Assembly: GCA_036365515.1 (NCBI GenBank)
Contig: CM070873.1
Coordinates: forward strand, 192,316,604 to 192,380,603
Direction of reading: 5' to 3'
Length of the DNA: 64,000 bases
Origin: Torymus aiolomorphi
Taxonomy: Eukaryota > Arthropoda > Insecta > Hymenoptera > Torymidae
Shown here: positions 11,170 to 22,376 of the stretch, one piece after another
Numbering within the stretch: the first letter of the stretch is position 1
Layout: the number at the start of each line of letters is the position of its first letter
Program-made: the position numbers and the translations under genes
Notes under the pieces: model-generated
The model's input: only the letters and a program-made list of their open reading frames with translations
What the model was told of the DNA's origin: nothing
Database searches by the model: none

Positions 11170-12324
11170 CTACTTGAGTGCCTTGATTAGTGGTTTGGGG
11201 TCAGTTCTGACGACGAATTCACGTCCTTCTACCAGATGCTCGAAGTGTTTGAGTGCTGTGAAGGCTGCTAACAGCTCCCTGTCGTATGGGCTGTAGTTCT
11301 TTTCTGCCGGCGTGAGCTTGTGCGCCAAGGAAGGTTGAAGAGACATCGGTTGACAGTATGAGCAGTGCATCGGAGACAAATGTCACCCTTACCGCCTCTG
11401 TGATGCCGAGTTTGCAGCTACCAAAAGCTGCCACAAGTTCTGGAGTCCATGCAATGGGACGTTTGTTCTTTTTCCGCTGAGATCCTTGGAGGAGATCAGT
11501 CAGTGGTGCCTGTAGTTTTGCTGCGCCTGGAATTGATGCTCTATAAAAATTAAAAATACCGTTGAATCTTCGCAACTCTGCAAGGGTAGCTGATTGTGGA
11601 TAGTTGACGATGGTTTCTATGCCATCCTCTGGCGGCTTGAACGCATCTGCTTTGACGTGGTAGCCGAGGTAGATTACTTCGGTGCTGACGATGGTGCACT
11701 TGCCTGCGTTGAGCGAGAGCTTGTTGCGTCCCAGTACCTCGAAGACGGCTTGAAGGTGTTTCAAGTGCTCATCCAGAGTTGGCGAGCTGATGAGAAGATC
11801 GTTGAGGTAGATTCTGACGAATGGTAGGTCTCTGAAGAGCTGGTCCATGTGTCGTTGAAATGTTTGAGTTGCGTTTGGAAGTCCTAGCGACATGCCGATG
11901 AATTCAAACAACCCGAATGGGGTCGTTACTGCCGTTTTGGTATATCTTCCGGAGCAACCGGTATCTGGAAGTACGCACGATTTAAGTCTAGTTTCGTATA
12001 GTACTTACTCCCGTAAAGACTCAACAGGAGGTCTTCAATCCTAGGTATTGGGTAGCGATCGGGTACGAAGATTGCGTTCAGTCTTCTGTAGTCTCCTGAC
12101 GTTCTCCATCCGTTCTGCTTCTTGATCATGTGGAGCGGGCTCGCCCACTGACTGTTAGATGGATGGATTGTGTCTTGCAGCAACAGAAGGTCAAATTGCT
12201 GCTTGGCCGCTGCTAGTTTGCCACTGATGAGCCGCCGTGGTCTGGCGAAGACTGGCGGTCCTGTGGTGACGATGTGGTAGTATACGTCTGCGGAGGAGTC
12301 TAAGCCGGGTGTGACATGAGGCAA
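11170..12324 (-). pseudogene. Gypsy reverse transcriptase and RNase H, inactivated
   Basis: The reverse transcriptase starts near 12324 and shows WASPLHMIKKQNGWRTSGDY and YYTKLDLNRAYFQIPV. A frameshift near 11930 leads to LFEFIGMSLGLPNATQTFQR. The active-site box reads YLND where the family has YLDD, so one catalytic aspartate is lost. RNase H remnants follow, with YSPYDRELLAAFTALKHF near 11290. The changed box and the frameshifts both indicate a dead enzyme. Confidence 0.9.
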
Positions 12325-12576
12325 GAAAAGCGCGGTGTACTCGTTGATGGGCGTCTGAAAACGCTCATCCAGAAGTTCTGTTCTAGGCGGCTGAGATGAG
12401 GTTACGTGGACGCCATACCAGTCCGTGGCGCACGTGAAACCTTTTGTGGTGAACGGTGTTTGCGAGTCCGCGAGGTGTAGATTTCGAAGGTCGACTATGA
12501 AGCCGTAATGGGTCAGCAGGTTCGCTCCGATGATGGCACACTTGACGTCGGCCAGGATGAAGGGCCAGGCCAGTGA

Positions 12577-12834
12577 TCATCGGAGACCCAGGTCGAGCGT
12601 GAGCGCTCGTCGTCCGGAAGTGTTGATTGGCGTTCCGTTCGCTGCTGAGAGCTTGAGTTGTCCTGGGGATGTGTGTGTACCTGCAAGTTTGTGTGGCAAC
12701 AATAAGACTGTTGAGCCAGAGTCGATGAGGAATGCGATGCCTGACGCTCGATCGCTGACGTGGAGACTGGCAGGCTGTGAGGGGGTCCACCTGGGCTGCC
12801 ATCTGCTGCCAATGTGGAGGGCAGCCTTAGACAT
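12577..12834 (-). pseudogene. Gypsy aspartic protease region
   Basis: The minus-strand reading contains FLIDSGSTVLLLP, the D-S/T-G active-site loop of retroviral-type proteases, followed by LSAANGTPINTSGRRALTLD. It lies between gag (12869-13989) and reverse transcriptase, as expected. It is in a different frame from gag. Confidence 0.75.
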
Positions 12835-12868
12835 TTACCTGCTGCTACTGCTGCTGCTGAGAGTGAAG

Positions 12869-13989
12869 CTAATTGGAGTTGAAGTCGCATGGCGGCTTGC
12901 ACTGCCGTGCTTCGCAGCCGAAGATGCGATGGTACCAGCAGATCCCTCTGGCTGGCAGGTTGGCTGATGACGATCTTGATCTTCGGTTTCCGCTGTTACT
13001 TCTGCTCTTGCTTCTGCCTCTGCCTCTGGAATCTTTGTAGTTGAAGTTGTTTTTGTTGTTGTTTGATACCTTGCCTAGGATGTCCCTGAAGACGTCGATG
13101 AGCTGCGCAAGGTGAATCGTGATACCTGCCTGGTCATCCTGGCGCTGGGTTGCATATATGCCAGGTGAGGGTGCCCGCGTGTGAGCGGGGCTGGGCGTGA
13201 AGGGGGCACTGGTGGAGTTAACGGAGAATGGGTTCATCCCAATTGACGTCTCCATCAATTGGTCCGCAGCACTGATAGTTTCGTTGAGGATCTGCGTTTT
13301 AAAGATCTTGAGCACGTTCTGAACGTAGGGTGATAGGAGCGACAGCCAGCGTAACCTGAGCACGTCCTCCTGGGCTTTGCCTTCAGCGAGTTCATACATC
13401 CTTCTGTAGAGCTCGGATGGCTTCTGGTCACCCAGCTGGATCTCGTGTAGCAGCTTGTTGAGCTGCTTGTCCGGAGAGTCCATGAGTCGCTCAAGAATTG
13501 CCTCCTTCAGTGTCTTGTATTTGTCCGTTGAGGGCGGTGATCTGTAAATATCCGAAACGATGGTTAAGGTGTCCGCGTCTAGCGCGCTGACAGTGATGTG
13601 GAACTTCATGTTGTCCGTTGTGACACGGTTGACTTCCATCAATGATTCGAATTGATCTAACCATACCCTCGACTTGGTGCGCCAAAAGGAAGCAGGGCGG
13701 CAGGCCGAGGCGATGATGGCCATGCCGTAGTCCGAGAGTGCCATGTGGTCGCCGAGAGCGCCGGAAGAAGGGGGCGCTGAGATTTCCGGCGTGGGTTGCT
13801 GTTGATGTGCGAACTGCTGCTGTTGCTGCTGATTCTGCTGTTGCTGGGCGATGATTTTTTGTCCTGGCTGCGCTATCACCGGCGCGAGACCGATGCCAGG
13901 TAGTAGGGGCGGTTGCTGCTGTAAGCTTATCGCCGGCAGCATGTTGGCTTGCTGCATTGCCGTCGATGTGTCTGTTTCTGTCGGCGGCG
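12869..13989 (-). pseudogene. Gypsy gag, main part
   Basis: The open stretch begins with a glutamine-rich segment. Then comes the capsid-like region of insect Gypsy gag (WRTKSRVWLDQFESLMEVN, SPPSTDKYKTLKEAILERL, LGDQKPSELYRRMYELAEGK). It ends with an Arg/Ser-rich stretch and a CWYHRIFGCEARQCKPPC cysteine-histidine motif. It is one of the longest intact stretches of this element. Its N-terminal part is cut off by the foldback at 13990-14974 and continues at 14975-15405. Confidence 0.85.
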
Positions 13990-14974
13990 CACGGTGTTCT
14001 ATTTTGAAAAAAAAATGGACAAAATGAAATATCTCGCGAACGGATATCGATAGCCGGATGAATCCAACTGCATTTTAAAGTTGAAGTAATGTGCAATAAA
14101 GGAAAAATAGTCCAGTACTGATCATTTGATCCTGTGACCTTAGAAATGAAAAAGGAAAGTCGAATAAATAACGAATTTTCGGCTTTTTCATTGTAGACTT
14201 TGTGGATATCAATTTTTTCGATCAAAAAAATATGTACTGCTGTAGTGTTTGATGCAAGGAATCCGAATTTGATGTCAGAATTGTCCTATCGCACAGCAAT
14301 TTGTTTTTAAAGCTGAAAACTCCATAAAAAATACGAAAAATTCACCCTGGAAGAAATGGAATATTATTGAGTAATTTCGACTTCGGATTTGGATTCAGCT
14401 TATCATAATACATGGGTACACAAACGATTGTATTTAATATAATTTTATTAAAGAGCATGAAAATATTGTAAAAAATGCCATTTTTTAATAACCCTTAAAT
14501 TTTAATAATTCATATATGCACCTACAAATTTTTGTACTTGTATTTATGTCCCCATGTATTTTGATTCGCTGAATCCGAATTTGAAGTCGAAATTACTCAA
14601 TAATGCTCCATTTTTTCAGGGTGAATTTTTCGTATTTTTTATGGAGTTTTCAGATTTAAAAACAAATTGGTGTGCGATAGGACAATTCCGACATCAAATT
14701 CAGATTCCTTGCATCAAACACTACAGGAGTACATATTTTTTTGATCGAAAAAATTGATAGCCAGAGAGTCTACAATGAAAAAGCCGAAAATACGTTATTT
14801 ATTCGACTTTCATTTTTCATTTCCAAGGTCACAGGGTCAAATGATCAGTACTGGACTATTTTTTCTTTATTGTACATTACTTCAACTTTAAAATGCAGTT
14901 GGATTCATCCGGCTATCGATATCCGTTCGCGAGATATTTCATTTTGTCCATTTTTTTCAAAATAGAACACTGTG
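13990..14974. mobile_element. foldback element with 8-bp target duplication in gag (hAT-like)
   Basis: The left end is CACGGTGTTCTATTTTG and the right end the complement of CACAGTGTTCTATTTTG. Arms of about 420 bp (13990-14410 and 14555-14974) are inverted copies. The centre (about 14415-14550) is not clearly paired. It is flanked by CGGCGGCG (13982-13989) and CGGCGGCT (14975-14982), an 8-bp duplication with one mismatch. The GCC-rich context makes this less certain than usual. No coding capacity. Confidence 0.8.
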
Positions 14975-15405
14975 CGGCGGCTGCTGCTGCCTGCTGCGTG
15001 TGGATGTGCGAGTGCGTGCTGCTGCGGCTGCGCGTCGATGAACGCGGGCGCGTGCTGCTGCTGTTGCGCGTCGATGAGCGCGGGCGCGTACTGCTGCTGC
15101 GCGTGGTCGCTCGAGTGCGCGTCGCTGTCCGCCTTGTCTCGCTGGACAATGGTTTGGTTGAGCGCGTCACGCTCCTCCTCCGAAGACTCCTCCGGGTCGA
15201 TTTCCGCTGGTTGCTTGCGGCGGCGTAGTCGGAGCGGCGTCGATGAGTCGGTTTTCTTCGGGATCTTCGGCACATGCCCCGGTGCGACCTGTGGCACGGG
15301 TTTTATACGGCTGCCATCTTGAGAGACGCGGCGGTCATTTTGATTTTCACCGCGTGGTTTTTGCCAGACGGCAGAATCAGTTTTCTCACTCCCGAACTCG
15401 CACAC
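14975..15405 (-). pseudogene. Gypsy gag, N-terminal part
   Basis: The minus-strand reading contains basic and acidic segments (RRRKQPAEIDPEESSEEERD). These are followed by four imperfect repeats rich in Gln, His and Ala (QQQQHAPAFIDAQPQQHA) that run up to the foldback border. It precedes the capsid-like part across the 13990-14974 insertion. The start at 15405 is the first methionine; the true start is uncertain. Between 15405 and the 5' LTR lies the leader; I could not identify the primer-binding site with confidence. Confidence 0.7.
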
Positions 15406-15530
15406 AGAATGTTTGCTAATACTTGGTTGTTACTCACTGTTGCGAAGTATTTCGGGGTTACCAATATGCGGGTCTCCGTGCTCTCCGACTCGTGTGGGTA
15501 TGAGTGACGGGAAACGAGGACTAGGAGATG

Positions 15531-15836
15531 CGAGGATCGCAGTAAATGAACGAGTCCGGATCTATCTTAAAGTACACCGGAGTGCGTCTTTATTTCATCT
15601 ATGCTTAACTTAGTATTTACAGCGGGTGCTTTGGGCTCATCCGAAAGACAGCGAGTGTAAGAAGACGTTCGCGACAGAGCTGCGACGTGTGCGCTTAGGC
15701 TTCGGAGTCTGGTGTGGAGCGTCCAGATCCTGGAAGGTCTACCGGCCGAATGAGAGTGAGCAGTGCTCGAATTCCCGCTCCTCGCATGCGTAGAGGTGAC
15801 ATTGGCGGTGATGGCACTGTGGGCGAAGGAGCCACA
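15531..15836 (-). repeat. 5' LTR of the Gypsy element
   Basis: The counterpart of the left LTR, sharing long runs in order, and about 306 bp long. It retains the single TTAA at 15567-15570 that marks the empty site of the piggyBac-like foldback in the other LTR. The coding-strand start is TGTGGCTCC at 15836. Confidence 0.88.
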
Positions 15837-15842
15837 TATATA

Positions 15843-15980
<138 letters not shown>

Positions 15981-16234
15981 GAAGAGAAGAAAGTAGATGG
16001 AAAGAAGATAGAAACTCCGACCGTTATACGGATACCGCCGCCGCCGTTGGGGGATGTTAATTTAATAGGGGCGACACATGTACTGATGCCCGTGAGCACG
16101 CTGGAGCTCTTCTTGCCCATCGGGAGCCGGGACCCCGCATTTCACAGCGCCTCTAATGCACATGCAGATGAAAATACAGAGGTGCATATATATAAACAGA
16201 ACTCGAGGAGAATATATATAAACAGAACATACTA

Positions 16235-16371
16235 ATGGAAGATTTGAATACAAAAAGTAGGCTGCTTCTCGAGGATAGTCAAATACTTAAAAATAAATTA
16301 GACAAAGCGTTAAGCAGCCTCCAGCGTGCTCATATGATGTCTCATAAAATCAAGATCTGTGATTTAGTTAA
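16235..16371 (+). pseudogene. LINE ORF1 N-terminus (coiled coil)
   Basis: It starts at an ATG and reads MEDLNTKSRLLLEDSQILKN followed by KLDKALSSLQRAHMM, a leucine-heptad pattern typical of a coiled coil. Removing the next insertion (16372-17095) with one TTAA keeps the frame open into 17096-17200, where it reads KPGSSTHTAIIVEIPS. This in-phase joining shows both that the ORF was real and where the insertion happened. Confidence 0.6.
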
Positions 16372-17095
16372 GGTGGTTATTTCATGACTTCCCTAGTCAA
16401 AGCAGTGCAAAATGAAGAGGGTACCTAAAATTAAAAAAACCATAGGTGAAACATGATTTATTTATTTTAAATGATAGAAATAGTCAATGTCTTATAAATA
16501 AAGTGTATTTAACATGACTAAGATAGCTTCTTTAACAAAATGTCGATATTTTAGAAACAGCATAAACAATTATTGATAAAACATCTTAATCTTTTTTGTT
16601 TCTCAACCGATTTTAATTTTCAAGGTCTCATTTTGTTTCTTAAGTAATTTCATGGGAATTGTCGAAGGAAAAATTTGAAATTATTCAAAACCAAGAAAGT
16701 TATAGCCAATTATTTATAAATTCATGTACGGGGTTAAAAAAGTATTTCTTTTCAATTGGCTATAACTTTCTTGGTTTTGAATAATTTTAAATTTTTCCTG
16801 AGGCAAGTCGAAATGAAATTACTTAAGGAACAAAATGAGACCTTGAAAATTAAAATCGGTTAAGAAACAAAAAAAAATTAAGATGTTTTATCAATAATTG
16901 TTTGTGCTGTTTCTAAAATATTGACATTTTGTTAATGAAGCTATCTTAGTCATGTTAAATACACTTTACCTATAACACATTGACTATCTCTATCATTTTA
17001 AATAAATAAATCACATTTCAACTATGGTTTTTTTAATTTTAGGTACCCTCTGCATTTAGCACTGCGTTGACTAAGGAATTCACGAAAGAACCATC
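16372..17095. mobile_element. TTAA-target foldback element
   Basis: Two arms (16372-16715 and 16752-17095) are inverted copies; GGTACCTAAAATTAAAAAAACC near the left has its complement near the right. TTAA flanks both ends (16368-16371 and 17096-17099). It lies inside the LINE ORF1, whose frame is restored when it is removed. The superfamily is uncertain (piggyBac or Kolobok also use TTAA). Confidence 0.85.
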
Positions 17096-17200
17096 TTAAT
17101 AAACCTGGCAGCTCCACCCATACTGCGATTATTGTCGAAATTCCATCCTGTCAGTCGGGCCTGAAGACTACTGTCGCGGGCGCAGGGGCTTATGATTCTG

Positions 17201-17690
17201 ACAAGGGGAGGCAGGTTGGTGTGAATCATCGATTACCATGAAACTTTACTGGTGAATAGAGTATCAAAAAATATTCGACACGTGTTTTTTTATTTTTGCC
17301 AACTCGCTGGTTTAGGGGGTTAAAACCACCCCCGAATTGATAAAAATAGGTATTTTCGACATTAAAAACGCATCAGTTCTGATAGAAAATAATAATAAAT
17401 AATTATTATGATTACATGACTCGAAAGGGAAATAAAAAATATTCGACACGTGTTTCTGATTTTTTTTCCTTCGACTTTATATAACGAGTAAAAACCGCCC
17501 TTACAAATACAAATATTCGGTGCCCAATTTTAATTTATTAACGCTGTTCTCTCGTTAGAATCACATTTAAAAAATGTTTTTAATAATTAGACAAGGTCAT
17601 CAAGTGGTGCCTCCCGCTTTGACCTTGGGGTCCAATTTGAAGGTCATTTCAAGGTCAACTTCGATTTTTTTAATAAAAACTCTTATTTTT
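17201..17690 (+). repeat. left terminal inverted repeat, outer half
   Basis: It matches the reverse complement of about 25585-26076 throughout. Shared landmarks are AATATTCGACACGTGTTT (twice), GGTTAAAACCACCCCCGAAT and AAGGTCATTTCAAGGTCAAC. The homology fades just after 17690 and resumes at 21545. Confidence 0.88.
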
Positions 17691-18334
17691 TAGCGGAAAT
17701 GGAGACTTGAATGTTCTTTATTCTTATCAAGTGGACCCTAGGGGTCATTTCAAAGTCACTGACAGTTTTCAACACTAAATTGTGACGATATGGTGTTTAA
17801 GAAAAATTTACGTGAGCGGAGATTGCAGGAGTTAAAAATCGTCGTAAGGGGCCTCATGTTTCTTAACATCTCAAGGTTATCTGAAGTTCGCTACGTCCAC
17901 GCCATCGATTTTGGATCATGCGGAGATTTAACCTTCATCATAATAATACTCGATCTTGACTACAATATTACCATTTCATACACCCACCATTTAATACCAA
18001 TAGTTTTTTTAATAAGTGAAATCTAGAAAATTATTTGTGTTGACAAGAAATTTTAAATCAGATATGAAGTATAGATCCAGCAAAATTTTTTTCGTAAATT
18101 GTAATTTTTTACGACTTGTATGATATGAATAATTATTGATCCTACGCAGTTAAAATAATATGCTTTATTCTTTAGGTTTTGTAGCAAGATTATAAGTAGT
18201 TATAAATTAAATCCTAAAATTATTAAAAATCAAAGACATGGCAGTTCAAAATTTTATCCATACTTTATTATATTTATAAATAAATTCGTTATACAAGAAA
18301 AATATACCATGTTTACATAACTATCTATAGCTAT

Positions 18335-18530
18335 ACAGTTATAGTATTTTTTATAACTGAGTGCGTAAAACTTGACTTTAGATGCCTGTTTAGCGTGTGT
18401 AAAGTACCCTCTTTTTTCACTAGTGCGTAAAGTGTTCACGCACTCGTGAAAGAAATCCGGATACTTTACGTTCGCTGAACAGGCATTTAACGTACAGTTT
18501 CACGCGCTCAGTTATAAAAAATAGTAAATG
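18335..18530. repeat. palindromic hairpin repeat
   Basis: TAACTGAGTGCGTAAAACT on the left pairs with the complement near 18500, and TGCCTGTTTAGCG pairs with CGCTGAACAGGCA. The same GTGCGTAAAGT vocabulary recurs at 18600-18740 and 18810-18870. Two GCCCGCTAGCAGCGGGC-type hairpins follow at 18965-19060. Confidence 0.75.
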
Positions 18531-19435
18531 CAGCACGTGCGAAAGCCAGTAATCTTTCCACGGGTATCTGACAAACAATGCCCGTGCACAAAATAACTCG
18601 CTTTCCGCACTAGTTGCGTAATGTACTATTTCGATACTAGTGTGTAAAAAATAGGGTTTTACGTACCGAGTGTGGTGCGATCACACGAGGTCGGAAATCC
18701 TTACGCACAAGTGTCAAACATTATTTTTTGATATGGTATGCATAAAATGCGATTTTTAATAAATTTTTTAATAGATTTTAAATGGTGTTTTACACATCCG
18801 GATGTGTAATAGTATATTGTGTGCCAAGGGCGTAAAGTGGGTCTTTTTAGAGCGAGTGTGGGATTGCAGTACGAGTCGAAGGTGAGCTAGCACGAGCTGA
18901 AGGCGAGTGCGATTGCGAACTACGAAAGCTACGCTACGGCGAGCAGCAGGTGTTTTGCAGTTTTTACCGCCCGCTAGCAGCGGGCGTGGTTCGATTTCTG
19001 CCGCCCGCTACGGCGAGCAGCGGACGCTTTTCATTTTTTACCGCCCGCTGGTCGGCAAACGGTCGCTTTCGGCTCTATTAATAGGTTCGAAAAACGCGAA
19101 AATCGTACTTGCGGTACAAAAAATTTTTTACGCACCAAAAACAAGGCGTAACATCGCACTTTACGCATAGTGTATCAAAAATTAAATTAAGAATATGGTT
19201 ATTCACACGAATAATAAATTCAGGGTACATATTTTGTACAATAATGGAAATCTTTGAAAAAATGCTTGAAACATAATTGTTTTTTGCACTATGTACATCT
19301 TATTATTGCTGTTTCTCCACATATGTCATAAATCGGTTCTTGTTCGGTATTAAAACAAAATTCAACTGGATTTTTAAAGTTTATAGGTTTAGTCACAGCA
19401 TAGCCACTATTGTTCCATCCATATTTAAACACATC

Positions 19436-20863
19436 CTAAAATCTTGGCGAAGAAAGCTGACTGTGCGTTAGAGATTGCATTCTTATAATATTATTTCGTT
19501 TATGCAAATTAACATTGTAGTTGAGTAAAATTACTATATTTGAAAACTTTCTAACAAAGTTCTTCCAGAAACGAAAACCGTACACATCTAAAGGCTGAAT
19601 CATGCCTTTTGTGCTTTTCGGTATTATTTTCAACTTTAGGTTAACATGTGGTGGTATAACCTCTCTATTTTTTCTACTACCTTACTATTTTTTCACATTG
19701 TCCGCTCCATGAATCCAATAATAGAACTGGAGAGTCTCCGCTCTGTGGTAAAAATATTTCTTGTATCCAAGTTTGAAGTAATTCTTTAGATCATTTTCCA
19801 GAGGTTGATGCTTCAACGCGTACATTTGTTGGTACAAATAAATTTTCAATAACACGTGGTCCAAATGTCCCACCTTTTTCCTTTAAAACTATAAATAAAA
19901 GTGATACTAACTTTCTTTCCGCAGATACAGTCGGTTGTATTGTCTAACTATGTGTTATAGAGGAAAGAGATTGAGCAACACATTCTACTTTTTTTGCGCC
20001 TTCATAACACAGTGTTCTACCACTGTGCATCTCCAAATTAAATCCACTTAGATCTGAATTAAAAACATTTTGTGCACCGTATTGGGAAATTAATCCACTA
20101 ACATCATTTCTAAAATTCTCGCATTGTTGCTGTAAATCTTTCATGTTATCCACAGCCGAATGAGTAACAAATTTAGTTATTTTTCGGGAAACAATATTGT
20201 GTTTACTCTTAAACTGCTGTACCCACCAACGAGATGCTTTAAACCATGGCATTTTCAACTCACTTTTTTCTGTAGAGCCCATCTCTTCAAGTCTATATCG
20301 TGGATAGCTACTTTAAAGGCAATTGCTTCTTGAAATTTATTTAAAGTATACTTCGAAACTTGATATAATTTTTCGTGTCTATCACCTCCTGCTTCCACTT
20401 GATCTTTCCACCAATAGAATTACTGAATTGAAATCACTTTTCTGAAATTTTTTTTTACACTTTCTAATGATAAAGGCTTTGTTTTTCCACTCTGCCAAAA
20501 TGCGACCGCTCGTTTCTTGTAATCCAAATTTATTGGTTCATCTCTATACAAACAAGCAGGAATCTCTGCATAATCTTGAGATGTGTCACTTTCATCAATA
20601 ACTTGTGCAAAGATATCACTATCATAATCATTAAAATGTAGTTGTATTTCTTGATCAATTCCAATAGGATTATCAATACTATGTCGTATTATATCTTCTA
20701 TATAATCATGTAGAAGTTGTTCATCTTCGTTTACTTTTGAACGGTCAATTTCGATTTTATTTGGATTAAAAGTTAAAGATAGTAATGTAACAACAGTTAT
20801 TGGATTAATAATCATGGTAAAAAAATCAAGAAAAAGAAATAAAATTATTGAATATAATTTCAA
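19436..20863 (-). pseudogene. pogo/Tigger-type transposase pseudogene
   Basis: The minus strand reads in pieces. A DNA-binding start (KKRAVAFWQSGKTKPLSLES) is followed by a CENP-B-like region (MPWFKASRWWVQQFKSKHNI). The DDE domain gives QNVFNSDLSGFNLEMHSGRT and, further left, TKGMIQPLDVYGFRFWKNFV. This order is that of pogo/Tigger transposases. Stops and frameshifts separate the pieces (20863-20420, 20282-19944, 19873-19685, 19633-19436). It lies inside the left TIR of the large element. Confidence 0.75.
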
Positions 20864-21544
20864 CAGTATTACGTTGGTTACAACTTTCTTTTATGTATAA
20901 GCAGCATATATTGTAGTGGTTTTCAAATTATTGGTAATCTACTACATTTTTTGGTAAACTGCTATATTTTCAGATTATTTATGAAAAATTGAGAAATCTA
21001 GAAAAACGGAGAAATATGTATAATTCCGCAATTCGGAAAGTAAAAATATTTTACAGTTGATTTTAAGAATTATTTTTAGATGGCAAGAATAAAAAAAGCA
21101 CGTACCGAATATTTTTAGTATACACTTGGATAAACAAAAATCGAAATCAATTATAACTCGGTTCCAGCGTCAGCTGCTTACAAATAGTATATCACAGTGG
21201 TATGATGTATGAATAGAAAAATCAACATTAACCAGTGAATAATGATTTTTTTTAAATGTCATACTTATAACACGAATACTAGTACATTATGCAACAAGAA
21301 AGTATAGTTGAAGATTATTCCCGGAGGTGCCTATAAGGCAATAATCACTCGTGGAAATAATCGACTTTACTCCTTGCTGCATGTACCGCGAACTGTATTC
21401 ACGACCTAATTGTGTAGCCTCACTTTGTTGTCATGAAAGACCTCCTCACCCTCCCTCCTGTTGTTATGACCTTGAAATAACCTTTGTGACCTCCTTGATC
21501 AAGGCCATAATGACGTATTTGAATGTAGAAAATTTCAGTCTCTA

Positions 21545-22105
21545 TTTCAGGTAAGACCCATTCTAAATGGATTTAACAAGCAAAAAAAATTAAAGTCTTT
21601 GATTTTTTGAAATTCTGAAGTCATATTCTACATTAAATTTCATTAGACCAGTGTTTTTTCTTTTTGTCGAAAAATAATTTTGGAGCCCTGTAGCGCGATA
21701 TAAAAAATAACATTGTGAAAGCGTTATTTTGAAAATGAAAATTCGCATTTTTTTCAAACGGCCGTAGTTTTGGCCCAAGTTATCGTATCGGGACGTTTTT
21801 TTTTTCTTGAAATTGTGTGGAATTTTACCAGCTCTCATGTGATTTTTTCAGATTTTAAATAAATTGAATAGTTTTTCAGATAAATTGAAAAAACTGAAAA
21901 AAGTGCTTTTTTTCAAAATTTAATTTCTCAAAAACACCACCTTTTTTTCGTGAAATTTGGATATGTTTTTCATGGCCAAATAAGCTAGCTTTCTACCAAA
22001 TGGCAGCGTGCCATCTTTTTTCGCTCGGAAGATACACCCTCACAAAGATAATTGCGATATCTATAAGTTTAAGCCTCATATGCGTTATGTATAAGCTCGT
22101 AATGT
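21545..22105 (+). repeat. left terminal inverted repeat, inner half
   Basis: It matches the reverse complement of about 25020-25580. Shared landmarks are CCCGATACGATAACTTGGGC (in complement), GCCAAATAAGCTAGCTTTCT and AGCCTCATATGCGTTATGT. At about 22105 the match ends and the unique centre begins. Confidence 0.88.
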
Positions 22106-22135
22106 AATGTTTTAGATAACTTTAAACATAGATAA

Positions 22136-22260
22136 TAGTATATTATGCACCAAGGGAATAAGATGAGCTGTGTGCTCGGAATAAGGTGAGCTGTGTGCTC
22201 CCTGCGTGAGAGTTGTTGCCCGAGCGAAGCAAGAGCAATAAGTAGAAGAGTCGGTATAAA
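22136..22260. repeat. hairpin-family repeat (TAGTATATTATGCACCAAG head)
   Basis: It starts with the same head as the repeat at 52578, has a local duplication of AATAAGRTGAGCTGTGTGCTC and contains CCCGAGCGAAGCAAGAGCA. It lies between the inner end of the left TIR and the transposase-like gene. Confidence 0.65.
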
Positions 22261-22376
22261 TCAACGCCCAATATAAATAGAAGTAAAAAAAGTACATTTA
22301 TTTATTTGATATATTACACTTTTAAATTCAGTATAATAGTTAGTAATAATATAAGACAGTCTATCATACATATTGA

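Larger units (their letters stand above)
7311..15836 (-). mobile_element. degenerate Ty3/Gypsy LTR retrotransposon with three foldback insertions
   Basis: Two related LTRs (about 7311-8970 and 15531-15836) bracket gag, protease, reverse transcriptase, RNase H and integrase remnants, all on the minus strand, so the 5' LTR is on the right. The G-rich tract just right of the left LTR (8972-8983, read on the minus strand) is the expected polypurine tract. Foldback elements lie in the left LTR (7350-8669), in pol (9294-10029) and in gag (13990-14974). Frameshifts and stops throughout, plus a changed reverse transcriptase motif, show an old, dead copy. I could not find a matching target duplication. 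Confidence 0.9.
17701..21544. other. insertion block splitting the left TIR
   Basis: This block has no counterpart in the right TIR. It contains AT-rich DNA, a palindromic repeat at 18335-18530, further hairpin-type repeats at 18595-19060 and a pogo/Tigger-like transposase pseudogene at 19436-20863. At 21280-21350 there is a TAGTACATTATGCAACAAG head. At 21460-21510 there are GACCTTGAAATAACC-like repeats resembling the TIR itself. I could not define clean ends, so several elements may have accumulated here. Confidence 0.6.

Noticed and set aside
14741..14965. A second copy of a coding frame also seen at 13994-14225
   Set aside because: It is the other arm of the foldback; both frames are mirror readings of non-coding arms.
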